A DNA stretch of 64,000 nt from Prorocentrum cordatum (Eukaryota; Sar; Dinophyceae; Prorocentrales; Prorocentraceae). Below the pieces are notes generated by a model, which saw nothing but the letters and a program-made list of their open reading frames with translations, had not been told where the DNA came from and made no database searches. The position numbers and the translations under genes are program-made. This document shows positions 1 through 10,505 of the stretch, piece after piece. Positions within the stretch are counted from its first letter, which is position 1, and each line of letters starts with the position of its first letter. The stretch is taken from the NCBI GenBank assembly GCA_963575745.1, contig CAUYUJ010021660.1:532136-596135 (forward strand), read 5' to 3'.

Positions 1-300
1 TCCGTTCTGGGGCAGCTACCATCTGCTCAGGCAGCTCGAGCTTAAGATCCAGATCCGCTCGGTCAGGACTCGGATGCAAAGAGGACTCGATCCACAACGC
101 TATCTAGGGCACAATCGCGGCATGGCACATCGCAGTTCAACACGGCGTAGCACAGCACAGCTCTCGGCACAGTACATCAAGATCGATACATTCAGCATTG
201 CATTTGCCCGTCGCCCAATCAGGTGTGTTTGAAACATTGCCATGCCTTACATTTCTAGATTCCTTTCCGGGTTCGTGGGTCGATCATGTTCCAAAGTTTT
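1..300 (+). repeat. Long direct repeat, copy 1, cut by the window edge
   Basis: The words CTGGGGCAGCTACCATCTG and AACTCGAGCTTAAGATCCAG-like sequence recur at 7, 1797 and 2228. The last two copies are 431 bp apart. Each copy continues through GCATGGCACATCGCAGTTCA. Copies 1 and 3 also share the tail ending in GGGTTCGTGGGTCGATCATG, at about 270 and 2500. No gene is recognised here. Confidence 0.8.
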
Positions 301-1005
301 TGAAGGAGTTTCGCCTTCTCGCATTCTCGGCTAGCCGACGCTCCAAGACGGCCGAAGAGACCCACAAGACGGCCCAACAGGCCTCCAAGCGCGTCCCCAG
401 ACGGCCCAGGGAGGCCCAAGATGGCCCAAGAGGCGCCCAAGACGGCCCCAAAGGACCCCAAGCCAGGCCCAAGAGGGGGCCAAAGAACAGGGAAAAACCC
501 TAACACTCCGAGCCCTGGGCCCCCATACGCCCACACAAGGCCCCAAGACCACCCCAAGGGAACGCCAAGAGGTCCCCAGAGGCCCCCAAAAAGCCCAAAG
601 CAAGCCCCAAGACGGACCCCAAGAGGCCCCAAAGCTGTCTCCAAGAGGGACCCCAGACGCCTCTCAGCCATTACCCAGGCACACGCACGGTGGCGGATTT
701 CGCCGAAGGCCATGATGCGTGCCAGAAGGTCCTCTGTCTTGAAGTGTCCACCAGGCTCTCCAGGCCGCCCTGCGAGCCCCCAGGCCGCTCCGAGACGGCT
801 CAGGAACGCCCACGAGGGCGCCCGGACAGACCAAGAGGGACCCAACCGAGCCCTAGGTCGGACCCAGAGGCTTCCAAGGCAGGCCAGGAGGCTCCCAAGG
901 CGGCCCAGGAGGACCCCCCCGGGAGGGACCCAAGAGGCAAAAATCGGCTCCTTCCCTTCGGAAAACGTGCATCTTCCCTGGAAAGGGCGTAGGCCCAGGG
1001 TTCTC
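300..1005 (+). repeat. CCAAGACGGCCC filler array, + orientation
   Basis: Degenerate 10-21 bp words of the CCCAAGACGGCCC / CCCCAAGAGGC type fill the stretch. Open frames in every direction are low-complexity (Pro/Arg/Gly/Trp-rich) and are not taken as genes. Bases 310-700 are a diverged duplicate of 16695-17095, sharing the entry sequence CCGACGCTCCAAGACGGCC and the word ACTCCGAGCCCTGGGCCCCC. Confidence 0.75.
700..760 (+). other. PPR-repeat relic joined to filler
   Basis: GCGTGCCAGAAG followed directly by GTCCTCTGTCTT (junction 728/729) matches the end of the ISACEK segment of PPR units elsewhere. The same junction occurs at 5035/5036 and 20694/20695. The base after the codon for K is G of a GT, so this could be a conserved splice donor. 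Confidence 0.5.
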
Positions 1006-1084
1006 TTTTAGTAGGTTTCCCCCCGGTTTTGACGGCTGTAGGACCGGCGAATTTCTTTTGCGATAAATAACGAGGTCGCGTAGG

Positions 1085-1535
1085 GCCGGCGAATTAAAAT
1101 TTGAGAACGTCTCGAGCGAAACGTTTGTTTTTCAGAATGTGTTGAGGATGTCTCGAGCGAAACGCTTGTTTTCTGTTATAGGCTGTCCTCTCCCGAGGAC
1201 CTGAATTCAGAGGATCTCTCAAGTGAAATGCTTGTTTTCACGTGCCCAGGTCTTGAGGATGTCTCGAGCGAGACTCTTGGTTTCACGCCTCCAGGTTGCC
1301 CAGACAGATGTCTAGCATGAGGATTTGTTGAGGATGTCTCGAACGAGAGGCTTGTTTTCACGTGTCCAGTTCGCCCAGGCGGATGTCTAGCATGAGGATG
1401 TGTCGAGGAAGTCTCGATCGAGACGCGTGTTTTCACGTGTCCAGGTCGCCCAGGCGGATGTCTAGCATGAGTATGTGTTGAGAACGTCTTAAGCGAAACG
1501 CGTTTTTTCACGTGTCCAGGTCGCCCAGGCACAGC
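1085..1535 (+). repeat. 75-bp tandem repeat
   Basis: The motif GTCTCGAGCGAAACGCTTG recurs with regular spacing at 1261, 1337, 1411 and 1486 (76, 74 and 75 bp). More degenerate copies lie at 1109, 1150 and 1216. Each unit also carries CACGTGTCCAGGTCGCCCAG and GGATGTCTAGCATGAG. Bases 1006-1084 are a short unassigned spacer. Confidence 0.8.
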
Positions 1536-1559
1536 ACAGCCCTCGGCACGGTACATCAA

Positions 1560-2530
1560 TATCGATACCCTTAACATTGCAGCCTGGCATGTTGCCTGGC
1601 ACGTTCCGCGGAGCGTCCCGTGGCGCGTCCCCCTGGCACGTCGCGCGGTGCACGTCCATTGACACGTTCCGTAGCGCGTCCCCTTGGCACGTCCTGCGGT
1701 GCGTGCCCATGGCACGTCCCCTGGCACGTCGCCTGGCGCGTCCCTTGGGACGTTCCGCGGCGCGTCCTCCTGGCATGTCACGTCTGTCGATTAGCTCTGG
1801 GGCAGCTACCATCTGCTCAGGCAACTCGAGCTTAAGATCCAGATCAGTTCGGTCAGGACTCGGTGGCAACGAGGACTCGATCCACAACGTTATATATAGA
1901 GAGAGAGAGCACAATCGCGGCATGGCACATCGCAGTTCAGCACGGCCCAGCACAGCACAGCCTTCGGCACGGTACATCAAGATCGATACACTGAACATTG
2001 CACCTTGGCACGTTCCTTGGCGCGTTCCGTGGCGAGTCCACCTTGCACGTCGCGCGGCGCGTCACCTGGCACGTTCCGCGGCACGTCCATTGGCACGTTC
2101 CGTAGCGCGCCCCCTTCGCACGTCCTGCGGTGCGTGCCCATGGCACGTTCCCTGGCACGTCGCCTGGCGCGTCCCTTGGGACGTTCCACGGCGCGTCCTC
2201 CTGGAATGTCACGTCTGTCGATTAGCTCTGGGGCAGCTACCATCTGCTCAGGCAACTCGAGCTTAAGATCCAGATCAGTTCGGTCAGGATTCGGATGCAG
2301 AGAGGACTCGATCCACAACGCTATATATAGAGAGAGAGAGCACAATCGCGGCATGGCACATCGCAGTTCAGCACGGCGTAGCACAGCACAGCTCTCGGCA
2401 CAGTACATCAAGATCGATACATTTAGCATTGCATTTGCCCGTCGCCCACTCAGGTGTCTTTGAAACGTTGCCATGCCTTACATTTCTATATTCCTTTCCG
2501 GGTTCGTGGGTCGATCATGTTGATATGCTC
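1560..2530 (+). repeat. Copies 2 and 3 of the long repeat, with a 20-bp GGCACGT minisatellite
   Basis: Two copies 431 bp apart (landmarks at 1797 and 2228). Each is preceded by a tract of about 20-bp units resembling CCTGGCACGTTCCGCGGCGC (1585-1785 and 2005-2215). GA dinucleotide runs (GAGAGAGAGAG) occur at 1900 and 2330. Open frames here are by-products of the repeat. Confidence 0.8.
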
Positions 2531-2554
2531 GCTCTTTTCGTCTTCACCGCGTCC

Positions 2555-4045
2555 AAGACGGCCATACAGGCCTTCCCGATCGCCCCAAGACGCCCCCAGA
2601 GCACCCCAGGAGGGCCCCCAACCGGCCCGAGGCGGGCCCACGACGGCTCCAGAGACGCCCCAGACGGCCCAAGAGGCAACCCAAAGAGCGGTCAATAACG
2701 GCCCAAGACGGCCCCAAGAGGCTCCGAGCTGCGCCCAAGACGGCCCCACACGGCCCCAAGACAGCCCAAGAGGCACTTAAGACGGCCCAAGGGGGACCCA
2801 AGGGATTCCCGGGAGGCCGGAAGGGGTCCCCCAAACGGCCCCCAAGAGGCCCTAGGTGGCTTCCACATTGCCTCTAAGAGAGGGGGGCCTGGCGAGAGGC
2901 GAGGGCCGGACCGCATGCCCACAAGAGCTGTTTTCAACGCTCTGGGGCCCTTGCATGCTTGTCTCTTGGGGAGCGGTCCAGAGCGCCCGGGAGCGCTCCA
3001 GGAGCCTTTAGGGCGCTCCAGGACCCTTGGAGGCTCCCCAGATGGCGCCATGAGGGCCCCACACGGCGCCATGAGGGCCCCAGACGGTCCTTGCACGCTC
3101 CGGGAAGCCCCACAGAGCGTCCACGAGGCCCCTCAAATGGGCACGACACGACCCAAGCGAGCGCCAAGGCGCTCCGAGAGGCCTCCAAAAGGCCTCACAA
3201 GAGGGTCCCGAGAGGTCAAAATCGTTTGTTGTCCTAGGCTTTTCCAAAGATTTCCCGCTTGCCGCCAATTCAGCTTTCGGACGCTCGAAGCAGCCCTGGA
3301 AGACTTCAAGGCCACCCCAAAAGGATCCAAAACGCCCCCAGGAGGCTCCCAGGAGGGCCCCAAGACGGGCCAAGACCGCCCCAGCACGGCCCAAGGCGCG
3401 CCGAAGACGGCCCAAGGCGGCTCCAAGACGGCTCCACGAGGGTGCCAACACGGCCCCAGACGGGCCCAGCGCGGCCCAAGGCACGCTCAATGACGGCCCA
3501 AGACGACTCCAAGACGGTCCCAGGAGGGTGCCAACGCGGCCACAGATAAAGGCCCAGGGCGGCCCCAGGAGGCGCGTTTATGTTCCATGGTTTATTGTTA
3601 CAGCCTTTTGCGTTTCCCTCCATTTCGGCGGTCGGATGCCCCGAGAGGCCCCAGAAAGTCCCAGGAGGGTCCGAGGAGACGCCCAGGAAGGCCCCCAAGA
3701 CGGGCCAAGACGGCCCCAGCACAACCCAAGGTGCGCTGCGACGGCTCAAGACGGCTCCAAGACAGCCCCAAGAGGGTGCCAACGCGGCCCCTGCTGGGCC
3801 CAGGACGGCCCAAGGAGGCGCACAGGATGGGCCCAAGACGACTCGAAGGCGGCCCCCTCACGGCCCCAGACGGCTCCAAGACAGCCCCAAGGTAGTGCCA
3901 AGAAGGACCCCGATGGGCCCAGGACGGCCTACGGACGCGCCCCTGAGGGGCCCACGACGGACCAAGACGGCCCCATCACGACAAACGGCGCCCTCAAGAC
4001 AGGCCTAGACGGCTCCAAGACGGCCCTTTGAGGGAGCCAACACGG
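2555..4045 (+). repeat. CCAAGACGGCCC filler array, + orientation
   Basis: A continuous filler array. AT-richer cores of about 70 bp interrupt it at about 3215-3285 and 3570-3640 (for example around TTTCCAAAGATTTCCCGC). The same core-plus-filler layout recurs through the first 24 kb. No protein family was recognised on either strand. Confidence 0.7.
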
Positions 4046-4650
4046 CCCCACACTTTTCGGGCGAACATTTGGGGGGGCTGGGAGCTTGCGACAAGTCTCC
4101 CACATTCATTGTCCTGCCCCATTCTGTTCGCCTGGAGGCCTCCTCCAACCCTGTGGGCGAGCAAGAGGAAACCCAGCGGGCCGCCAACCCTGGGGCCCGT
4201 GGGCCCCGCGCCACTTGGGCAGAAGACGAACGCCGGGTCTGACAGGCCAGCTACCGCCCCCCTTTGCCCGATATGCTGAGCCATTCTGTTCCCCCAGGGG
4301 CCTTGGCAAACTCTTCGGGCCAACCAGACTGGACCCCTGGGACAGCAGCCAATTGATATGACCCAGGCACCTCTCCGCACTCTTCGGACCACAGACCCTC
4401 TGGGCGAGCAGAATGGGACTTGGCGAACAAACCCTCCCGTTGGCGGCGATGCGACTGGATCGCACCATCAAGGCGTGCCCGGAGGTGATGGCCGACCCAA
4501 CAGCGGTTTCTGTTAAGATTTCATTGGATTTCAAATTTTCTTTAAGCTCTCTTGGGCCCTCCCTGTAGATCCTTGCGCTCCCTGGCGCCTTCGGTTGTTT
4601 TCCCCGATGGCCTCCCGAGCCCTTCCACAGGCGCTCCTGAGACGCCTCAG
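4046..4650. other. Unassigned stretch
   Basis: Lower repeat content. It contains a diverged internal duplication (CCATTCTGTTCGCCTGGAGG near 4119 against CCATTCTGTTCCCCCAGGGG near 4280). No recognisable gene, RNA or element was found. Confidence 0.4.
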
Positions 4651-4805
4651 ATGGGCTTCGACTTCGACGCACATCCCCGAGACTTCGAAACTGCCCTCAA
4701 TAGGAGGGGGGTGAACGAGCAGTGCGCCGGGGCCAAGCTGCTGGAGCGCTGCAAAAGCTCGGACACGAAGGCGCGGTCTCGCTGCCGCCGCCCGAGCCGC
4801 CGCCG
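4651..4805 (+). CDS. Candidate exon upstream of a PPR segment
   Basis: The frame opening ATG GGC TTC GAC TTC GAC (MGFDFDAHPRDFETAL...) has nearly uniform G/C third positions and a mixed amino-acid composition, unlike the surrounding repeat-derived frames. It runs about 50 residues, then becomes Arg-rich (RCRRPSRRRVCR) and stops at a TAG near 4810. The PPR segment starting at about 4851 is in another phase, so a splice between them would be needed. The product is unknown. The call rests only on codon bias and position, and it could instead be a fragment of a dead gene. Confidence 0.35.
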
Positions 4806-4850
4806 TGTTTGTAGATTTTCGGTGCAATCTGCGCCGTTCCTCCGAGAACC

Positions 4851-5035
4851 ATTCCAGAAGTATACGTGGACGGAGTTCACGGGTCAGCCTTAGTCAGCTA
4901 CAGCGCTGGGATCAGCGCGTGCGAGAAGGGCGAGCAGTGGCAGCGGGCGCTGGCGCTGCTGAGCGAGATGTGGGAGGCGAAGTTGGAGCCCGACGTCATC
5001 TCTTCTACAGTGCAGGGACCCGCGCGTGCGAGAAG
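4851..5035 (+). CDS. PPR-repeat exon (fragment)
   Basis: Pentatricopeptide-repeat proteins bind RNA, usually in plastids or mitochondria, and are strongly expanded in dinoflagellates. This fragment encodes a leader EVYVDGVHGSALVSY, then one clean 35-residue unit (SAGISACEKGEQWQRALALL, then a SEMWEAKLEPDVIS tail) and the first third of a second, diverged unit. The reading then meets GTCCTCTGTCTT at 5036, where filler begins; the preceding GCGTGCGAGAAG|GT could be a splice donor. With under two repeats it cannot fold as a full PPR array. It is therefore either one exon of a larger gene or a duplicated fragment. No targeting peptide or start can be defined. Confidence 0.55.
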
Positions 5036-5660
5036 GTCCTCTGTCTTCAGTGCCTTCCCGGGCCCTCCGGGACGCAGATGCCCCAAAAACGGCCTCGGGA
5101 TGGCTCCGAGAGGCTCCAGGGGGCGCCAAGACAGCCTCAGACCACCCTTGGGAGCCCCAAGACAGCTTTAGAGGCCCCCAAGGCAGGCCAGGAGGCTCCC
5201 GAGACAGCCCAGGAGGGCCTCCAGGAGATCCCCAAGAAGCCAAAATCGCCCCAATCCCGATTGGAAACGCACATTTTCACAATGTTCCGTGTTTTCGTCC
5301 TCACAGCGTCCCAGACGGTTATACAGGCCCTCCACCTCGCCCAAGACGCGCCCAGAGGCCCCCAAATGGCGCCACACGGCCCGGCTCCAGAGGCGCCCGA
5401 GACGGCCCAGGACGCACCCAAGACAGCCCCAAGAGCAGCCAAGAATGGCCAACTGGACGGCTCCGAGAGGCTTCAGGGGGCGCCAAGACGGCCTCAGAGC
5501 ACCCTAGGGAGCCCCAAGACAGCCCCAGAGGCCCCAAGGCAGGCAGGCCAGGAGGCTCCCAAGACGGCCCAGGAGGGCCTCCAGGAGAGCCCCAAGAGGC
5601 CAAAATCGTTTCATTCCCCGACGGGAAACGCACATTTTTACCTAACAGCGTAGACTGATA
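5036..5660 (+). repeat. Filler array; 5283-5640 is a segmental duplicate of 8993-9345
   Basis: It begins GTCCTCTGTCTTCAGTGCC at the PPR junction and continues as CCAAGACGGCC words. TGTTCCGTGTTTTCGTCCTC at 5283 and 8993 (offset 3710) starts a shared block of about 350 bp. Confidence 0.75.
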
Positions 5661-5761
5661 GGTTTCTAGTTGACTCAAAAGAGCTCACAGATCACTCCAC
5701 AGGGGGGTCCGGGCAGGCGTTGGGAGTTGCCGGCCGGGCCTGTGCCGGGCTCGTTTTTCAC

Positions 5762-6228
5762 CAACAGTCACACACTTCGTGCTCGTCGACCTCTCAGAAC
5801 CCCATTCCCAGGCCACATTCTGAATAACCGGATGCAACAGTCACACACTTGGTGCTCCTTGACCTCCCAGAACGCCATTCCCGGGCCACATTCGGAATAG
5901 CCGGACGCAACAGTCATACAATTCTTCGTACTTGACACCCCAGAACTCCATTCCCGGGCCACATTCTGATTAACGAGATGCAACAGTCACACATTTCGAG
6001 CTCTTTGGCATCCCAGAACCCCATTCCCAGGCCACATTCGGAATAACAGGATGCAAGAGTCACACACTTCGTGCTCCGAGACCTCCCAGAACGCCATTCC
6101 CAGGCTACATTTGGAAAAATCGCACACAACAGGTATACACGCCGGGCTATCTGGCTGTCTGGAACGGCAATCCCGGGATACATTCAGAGTAATCCCACGC
6201 GACAGTCACACACTTTGTGCTCTGTGAC
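5762..6228 (+). repeat. 73-bp satellite, about 6.4 copies
   Basis: CAACAGTCACACACTTCGTG-like starts lie at 5762, 5835, 5908, 5981, 6054, 6127 and 6200, exactly 73 bp apart each time. Point differences occur but the spacing shows no net indel. The unit also holds CCCATTCCCAGGCCACATTC. Bases 5661-5761 are a short unassigned spacer. Confidence 0.95.
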
Positions 6229-8830
6229 CTAGGCTGAGGCGGAGGCCGAGGCTGAAGGCAGACTGAGGCTGAGGCTGAAGCAGGCTGAGGCTGAGGCCAG
6301 GCAGGCTGAGGCTGAGGCAGGCTGAGGCTGAGGCAGGCTGAGGCTGAGGCTGAGGCTGATGCAGGCTGAGGCTGAGGCAGGCTGAGGCTGAGGCCGAGGC
6401 TGAAGGCAGACTGAGGCTGAGGCTGAAGGCTGAGGCTGAGGCTGAGGCTGAGGCAGGCTGAGGCTGAGGCTGAGGCTGGCTGCAGGCTGAGGCTGAGGCT
6501 GAGGCAGGCTGAGGCTGAGGCTGAGGCAGGCTGAGGCAGGCTGAGGCTGAGGCAGGCTGAGGCTGAGGCTGAGGCTGATGCAGGCTGAGGCTGAGGCAGG
6601 CTGAGGCGGAGGCCGAGGCTGAGGGCTGAGGCTGAGGCTGAGGCTGAGGCTGAGGCTGAGGCAGGCTGAGGCTGAGGCTGAGGCAGGCTGATGCTGAGGC
6701 AGGCTGAGGCTGAGGCTGATGCAGGCTGAGGCTGAGGCAGGCTGAGGCTGAGGCCGAGGCTGAAGGCAGACTGAGGCTGAGGCTGCAGGCTGAGGCTGAG
6801 GCTGAGGCTGAGGCTGAGGCTGAGGCTGAGGCAGGCTGAGGCTGAGGCTGAGGCTGGCAGGCTGAGGCTGAGGCCAGGCAGGCTGAGGCTGAGGCTGATG
6901 CAGGCTGAGGCTGAGGCAGGCTGAGGCGGAGGCCGAGGCTGAAGGCAGACTGAGGCTGAGGCTGAAGCAGGCTGAGGCTGAGGCTGAGGCAGGCTGAGGC
7001 TGAGGCTGAGGCAGGCTGATGCTGAGGCAGGCTGAGGCTGAGGCTGAGGCTGATGCAGGCTGAGGCTGAGGCAGGCTGAGGCTGAGGCCGAGGCTGAAGG
7101 CAGACTGAGGCTGAGGCTGAAGCAGGCTGAGGCTGAGGCTGAGGCAGGCTGAGGCTGAGGCTGAGGCAGGCTGAGGCTGAGGCTGAGGCTGAGGCTGAGG
7201 CTGAGGCTGAGGCTGATGCAGGCTGAGGCTGCAGGCTGAGGCTGAGGCTGAAGGCAGCTGAGGCTGAGGCTGAAGCAGGCTGAGGCTGAGGCTGAGGCTG
7301 AGGCTGAAGGCTGATGCAGGCTGAGGCTGAGGCTGAGGCCGAGGCTGAAGGCAGACTGAGGCTGAGGCTGAAGCAGGCTTGAGGCTGAGGCAGGCTGAGG
7401 CTGAGGCTGAGGCAGGCTGATGCTGAGGCAGGCTGAGGCTGAGGCTGAGGCTGATGCAGGCTGAGGCTGAGGCAGGCTGAGGCTGAGGCCAAGGCTGAAG
7501 GCAGACTGAGGCTGAGGCTGAGGCAGGCTGAGGCTGAGGCTGAGGCTGAGGCAGGCTGAGGCTGAGGCTGAGGCAGGCTGATGCTGAGGCAGGCTGAGGC
7601 TGAGGCTGAGGCTGATGCAGGCTGAGGCTGAGGCAGGCTGAGGCTGAGGCCGAGGCTGAAGGCAGCTGAGGCTGAGGCTGAAGAGGCTGAGGCTGAGGCT
7701 GAAGGCTGAGGCTGAGGCTGAGGCTGAGGCTGAGGCTGAGGCTGAGGCTGAGGCAGGCTGAGGAGGCTGAGGCTGAGGCAGGCTGAGGCTGAGGCTGAGG
7801 CTGATGCAGGCTGAGGCTGAGGCAGGCTGAGGCTGAGGCCGAGGCTGAAGGCAGACTGAGGCTGAGGCTGAAGCAGGCTGAGGCTGAGGCTGAGGCAGGC
7901 TGAGGCTGAGGCTGAGGCAGGCTGATGCTGAGGCAGGCTGAGGCTGAGGCTGAGGCTGATGCAGGCTGAGGCTGAGGCAGGCTGAGGCTGAGGCCGAGGC
8001 TGAAGGCAGAAGGCTGAGGCTGAAGGCAGGCTGAGGCTGAGGCTGAGGCAGGCTGAGGCTGAGGCAGGCTGAGGCTGAGGCTGAGGCTCATGCAGGCTGA
8101 GGCTGAGGCAGGCGGAGGCTGAGGCCGAGGCTGAAGGCAGACTGAGGCTGAGGCTGAAGCAGGCTGAGGCTGAGGCTGAGGCAGGCTGAGGCTGAGGCTG
8201 ATGCAGGCTGAGGCTGAGGCAGGCTGAGGCTGAGGCTGAGGCTGATGCAGGCTGAGGCTGAGGCAGGCTGAGGCTGAGGCCGAGGCTGAAGGCAGACTGA
8301 GGCTGAGGCTGAAGCAGGCTGAGGCTGAGGCTGAGGCAGGCTGAGGCTGAGGCTGAGGCAGGCTGAGGCTGAGGCAGGCTGAGGCTGAGGCTGAGGCCGA
8401 GGCTGAAGGCAGACTGAGGCTGAGGCTGAAGCAGGCTGAGGCTGAGGCTGCAGGCTGAGGCTGAGGCTGAGGCAGGCTGATGCTGAGGCAGGCTGAGGCT
8501 GAGGCTGCAGGCTGATGAGGCTGAGGCTGAGGCTGAGGCTGAGGCAGGCTGAGGCTGAGGCCGAGGCTGAAGGCAGACTGAGGCTGAGGCTGAAGCAGGC
8601 TGAGGCTGAGGCTGAGGCAGGCTGAGGCTGAGGCTGAGGCAGGCTGATGCTGAGGCAGGCTGAGGCTGAGGCTGAGGCTGATGCAGGCTGAGGCTGAGGC
8701 AGGCTGAGGCTGAGGCCGAGGCTGAAGGCAGACTGAGGCTGAGGCTGAAGCAGGCTGAGGCTGAGGCTGAGGCAGGCTGAGGCTGAGGCAGGCTGAGGCT
8801 GAGGCTGAGGCAGGCTGAGGCTGAGGCTGT
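6229..8830 (+). repeat. GAGGCT satellite with higher-order structure of about 155 bp
   Basis: 2.6 kb of GAGGCT and GAGGCAGGCT words. The variant GAGGCCGAGGCTGAAGGCAG marks a longer unit. Its GAAGGCAG marker occurs at 6254, 6402, 6762, 6941, 7096, 7347, 7497, 7656, 7847, 8002, 8132, 8288, 8405, 8569 and 8723. Many gaps are 148-164 bp. Long minus-strand frames (Ser/Ala/Leu/Pro/Gln only) are consequences of the hexamer and are not called as genes. Confidence 0.95.
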
Positions 8831-8990
8831 GACTGCGACTGCCGTTGCCATTGCGACTGTCATCGCGAATGCGACTACGACTGCGAGAACAGCAGAATTC
8901 TACAACTGGATTCTCATCCGAATCTGAAGGGGAATGCTTCCAGATATGCTCCTACACATCGATGTTAGGTTGCTTTGCCGGGATAATTAC
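8831..8990. other. Satellite edge with degenerate GCGACT words
   Basis: TGCGACTGCCGTTGCCATTG and similar hexamers grade into unique sequence. No gene is seen. Confidence 0.5.
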
Positions 8991-8992
8991 TA

Positions 8993-9345
8993 TGTTCCGT
9001 GTTTTCGTCCTCACAGCGTCCCAGACGATTATACAGGCCCTCCACCTTTCCCCAAGACACGCCCAGAGGCCCCCAAAGGGCCCCACGCGACCCCGGGACG
9101 GCTCCAGAGGCGCCCGAGACGGCCCAGGACGCACCCAAGACAGCCCCAAGAGCAGCCAAGAATTGCCAACGGGACGGCTCCGAGAGGCTCCAGGGGGCGC
9201 CAAGACGGCCTCAGAGCACCCTTGGGAGCCCCAAGACAGCCCCCGAGGCCCCCAAGGCAGGCCAGGAGGCTCCCAAGACAGCCTCGGAGGGCCTCCAGGA
9301 GAACCCCAAGAGGCCCAAATCGTCAGTCCCGACGGGAAACGTACA
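8993..9345 (+). repeat. Segmental duplicate of 5283-5640 (filler type)
   Basis: It has the same start TGTTCCGTGTTTTCGTCCTC and the same order of filler words, ending near AAATCGTCAGTCCCGACGGG. A third related end occurs near 15150-15190. Confidence 0.8.
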
Positions 9346-9780
9346 TGTTCAATATATCCATATATATATATATATATATTTACTAGTGTGGACCCGTGGA
9401 TTAAATCCACGGAGTTGCGCGGATCGAAATTTGGTTGCGAGTGCTGGGTTGTGCGACGCTGCCAGCTACTGCCGTAGATCCTGCGAAGCTTGTTCTGGTG
9501 CTGTTCCCCCACTGAGCGCCGCCAATGCACCGAAGCGGGGGCCGAAGTGTTCGAGCTTCGCAAGAGGCAAAAGTTCAAGAGACCAAGCCAGAGCAGCGTT
9601 GGAAGATATGCGTCGGGATCGCGGCGGACGCGGGAGCGGGTCGGGTCAAACGCGGCGCCGTCTCGGGCCGCGTCGGAAGCGTCGGAACGGCGTCGCGGCA
9701 AAATAGGGAGCGCAGACGGGCAGCGCCAGGGCCACGGGAGTGTAAAACATTGTTCTTTTGCGCCTGCGAAGGGCCTCTCG
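9346..9780. other. Unassigned stretch with a TA microsatellite and a perfect palindrome
   Basis: A (TA)n run lies at 9357-9380. A palindrome with 9-bp arms (CCGTGGATT-A-AATCCACGG) lies at 9394-9412. The rest, including the CG-rich 9540-9740, matches no family on either strand. Confidence 0.5.
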
Positions 9781-10135
9781 CCTCTCGTCCGCCCCTCTAT
9801 CTTGGAGGCAGTTTTGAAGCCTCTAGGGGGCCGTTTGGGAGCTCTATGGAGGCTCTTTTGGGCCTCTTCGGGGCTCCTCGGGGCCCCCTTGGGCCGCGTA
9901 TGGCGCCTCTTGGGCCGTCTTGGGGCCGTCTTGGGCCACCTTGGGCGCCACTTGGGCCGTCTTGGGGCCATCTTGGGCTCTCTTGGGCCCCTTTTGGGCA
10001 CCTCTTGGGGTCCTCTTGGGCCGTCTTGGGCGCCCCTTGGGCCGTCCTGGGGCCGTCTGAGCCATCTTCGGGCCCTCTTGGGGGCCGTCTTGGGCAATCT
10101 TGGAGGCCTCTGGGGCTGTCTTGGACGCTTCGTAA
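9781..10135 (-). repeat. Filler array in inverted orientation
   Basis: The words now read CTTGGGCCGTCTTGGGGCC on the + strand, the reverse complement of the arrays on both sides. The flip occurs at about 9780, after TCTCGCCTCTCGTCCGCCCC. Confidence 0.8.
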
Positions 10136-10467
10136 AGGAAAATATCGAATCTAATGAAAATGTGCATTTTACAACGGGAATGTGGCCATTTTTGCTTGAT
10201 GGAGCCCTCCTGGGGGAGCCCTCGGACCCCCCGGAGCCGTCCGAGGGCGTCTTTGGGGCGTATGGGGCCGTCTGGAGAACATCTTGGGCCGCCTGAAAGC
10301 CGTCTTGGGTCGTCTCGGGGCCTCCGTAAGCCGTCTTGGGTTTTTCTGGGGAACTCCGACGCCGTTTCGGACCCCTCCGGAGGCCTTCCGGTGCCGTTTT
10401 GGAGCCCCGGGAGGCTCGAGGAGCCGGGGGCCCACGCAAACCCACAAGGCCTAATTCGAATTTATTT

Positions 10468-10505
<38 letters not shown>
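10136..10505. other. Short AT-richer core, inverted filler and a TA microsatellite
   Basis: An AT-richer core at 10136-10200 precedes more inverted filler (to about 10420). A (TA)n tract of about 30 bp lies at 10471-10501. No gene is seen. Confidence 0.5.

Noticed and set aside
255-845. Trp/Gly/Leu-rich frames (GPSWAVLGPSWA-like) in filler
   Set aside because: Low-complexity by-products of CTTGGGCCGTCTTGG words, found wherever the filler occurs.
5762-6228. CRISPR-like array
   Set aside because: Regular 73-bp units have no alternation of constant repeat and variable spacer; the genome is eukaryotic.
6206-8863. Minus-strand open frame of 885 codons (Ser/Ala/Leu/Pro/Gln only) in the GAGGCT satellite
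   Set aside because: It follows from a hexamer repeat whose length keeps phase; composition is repeat-determined and there is no non-repetitive part.
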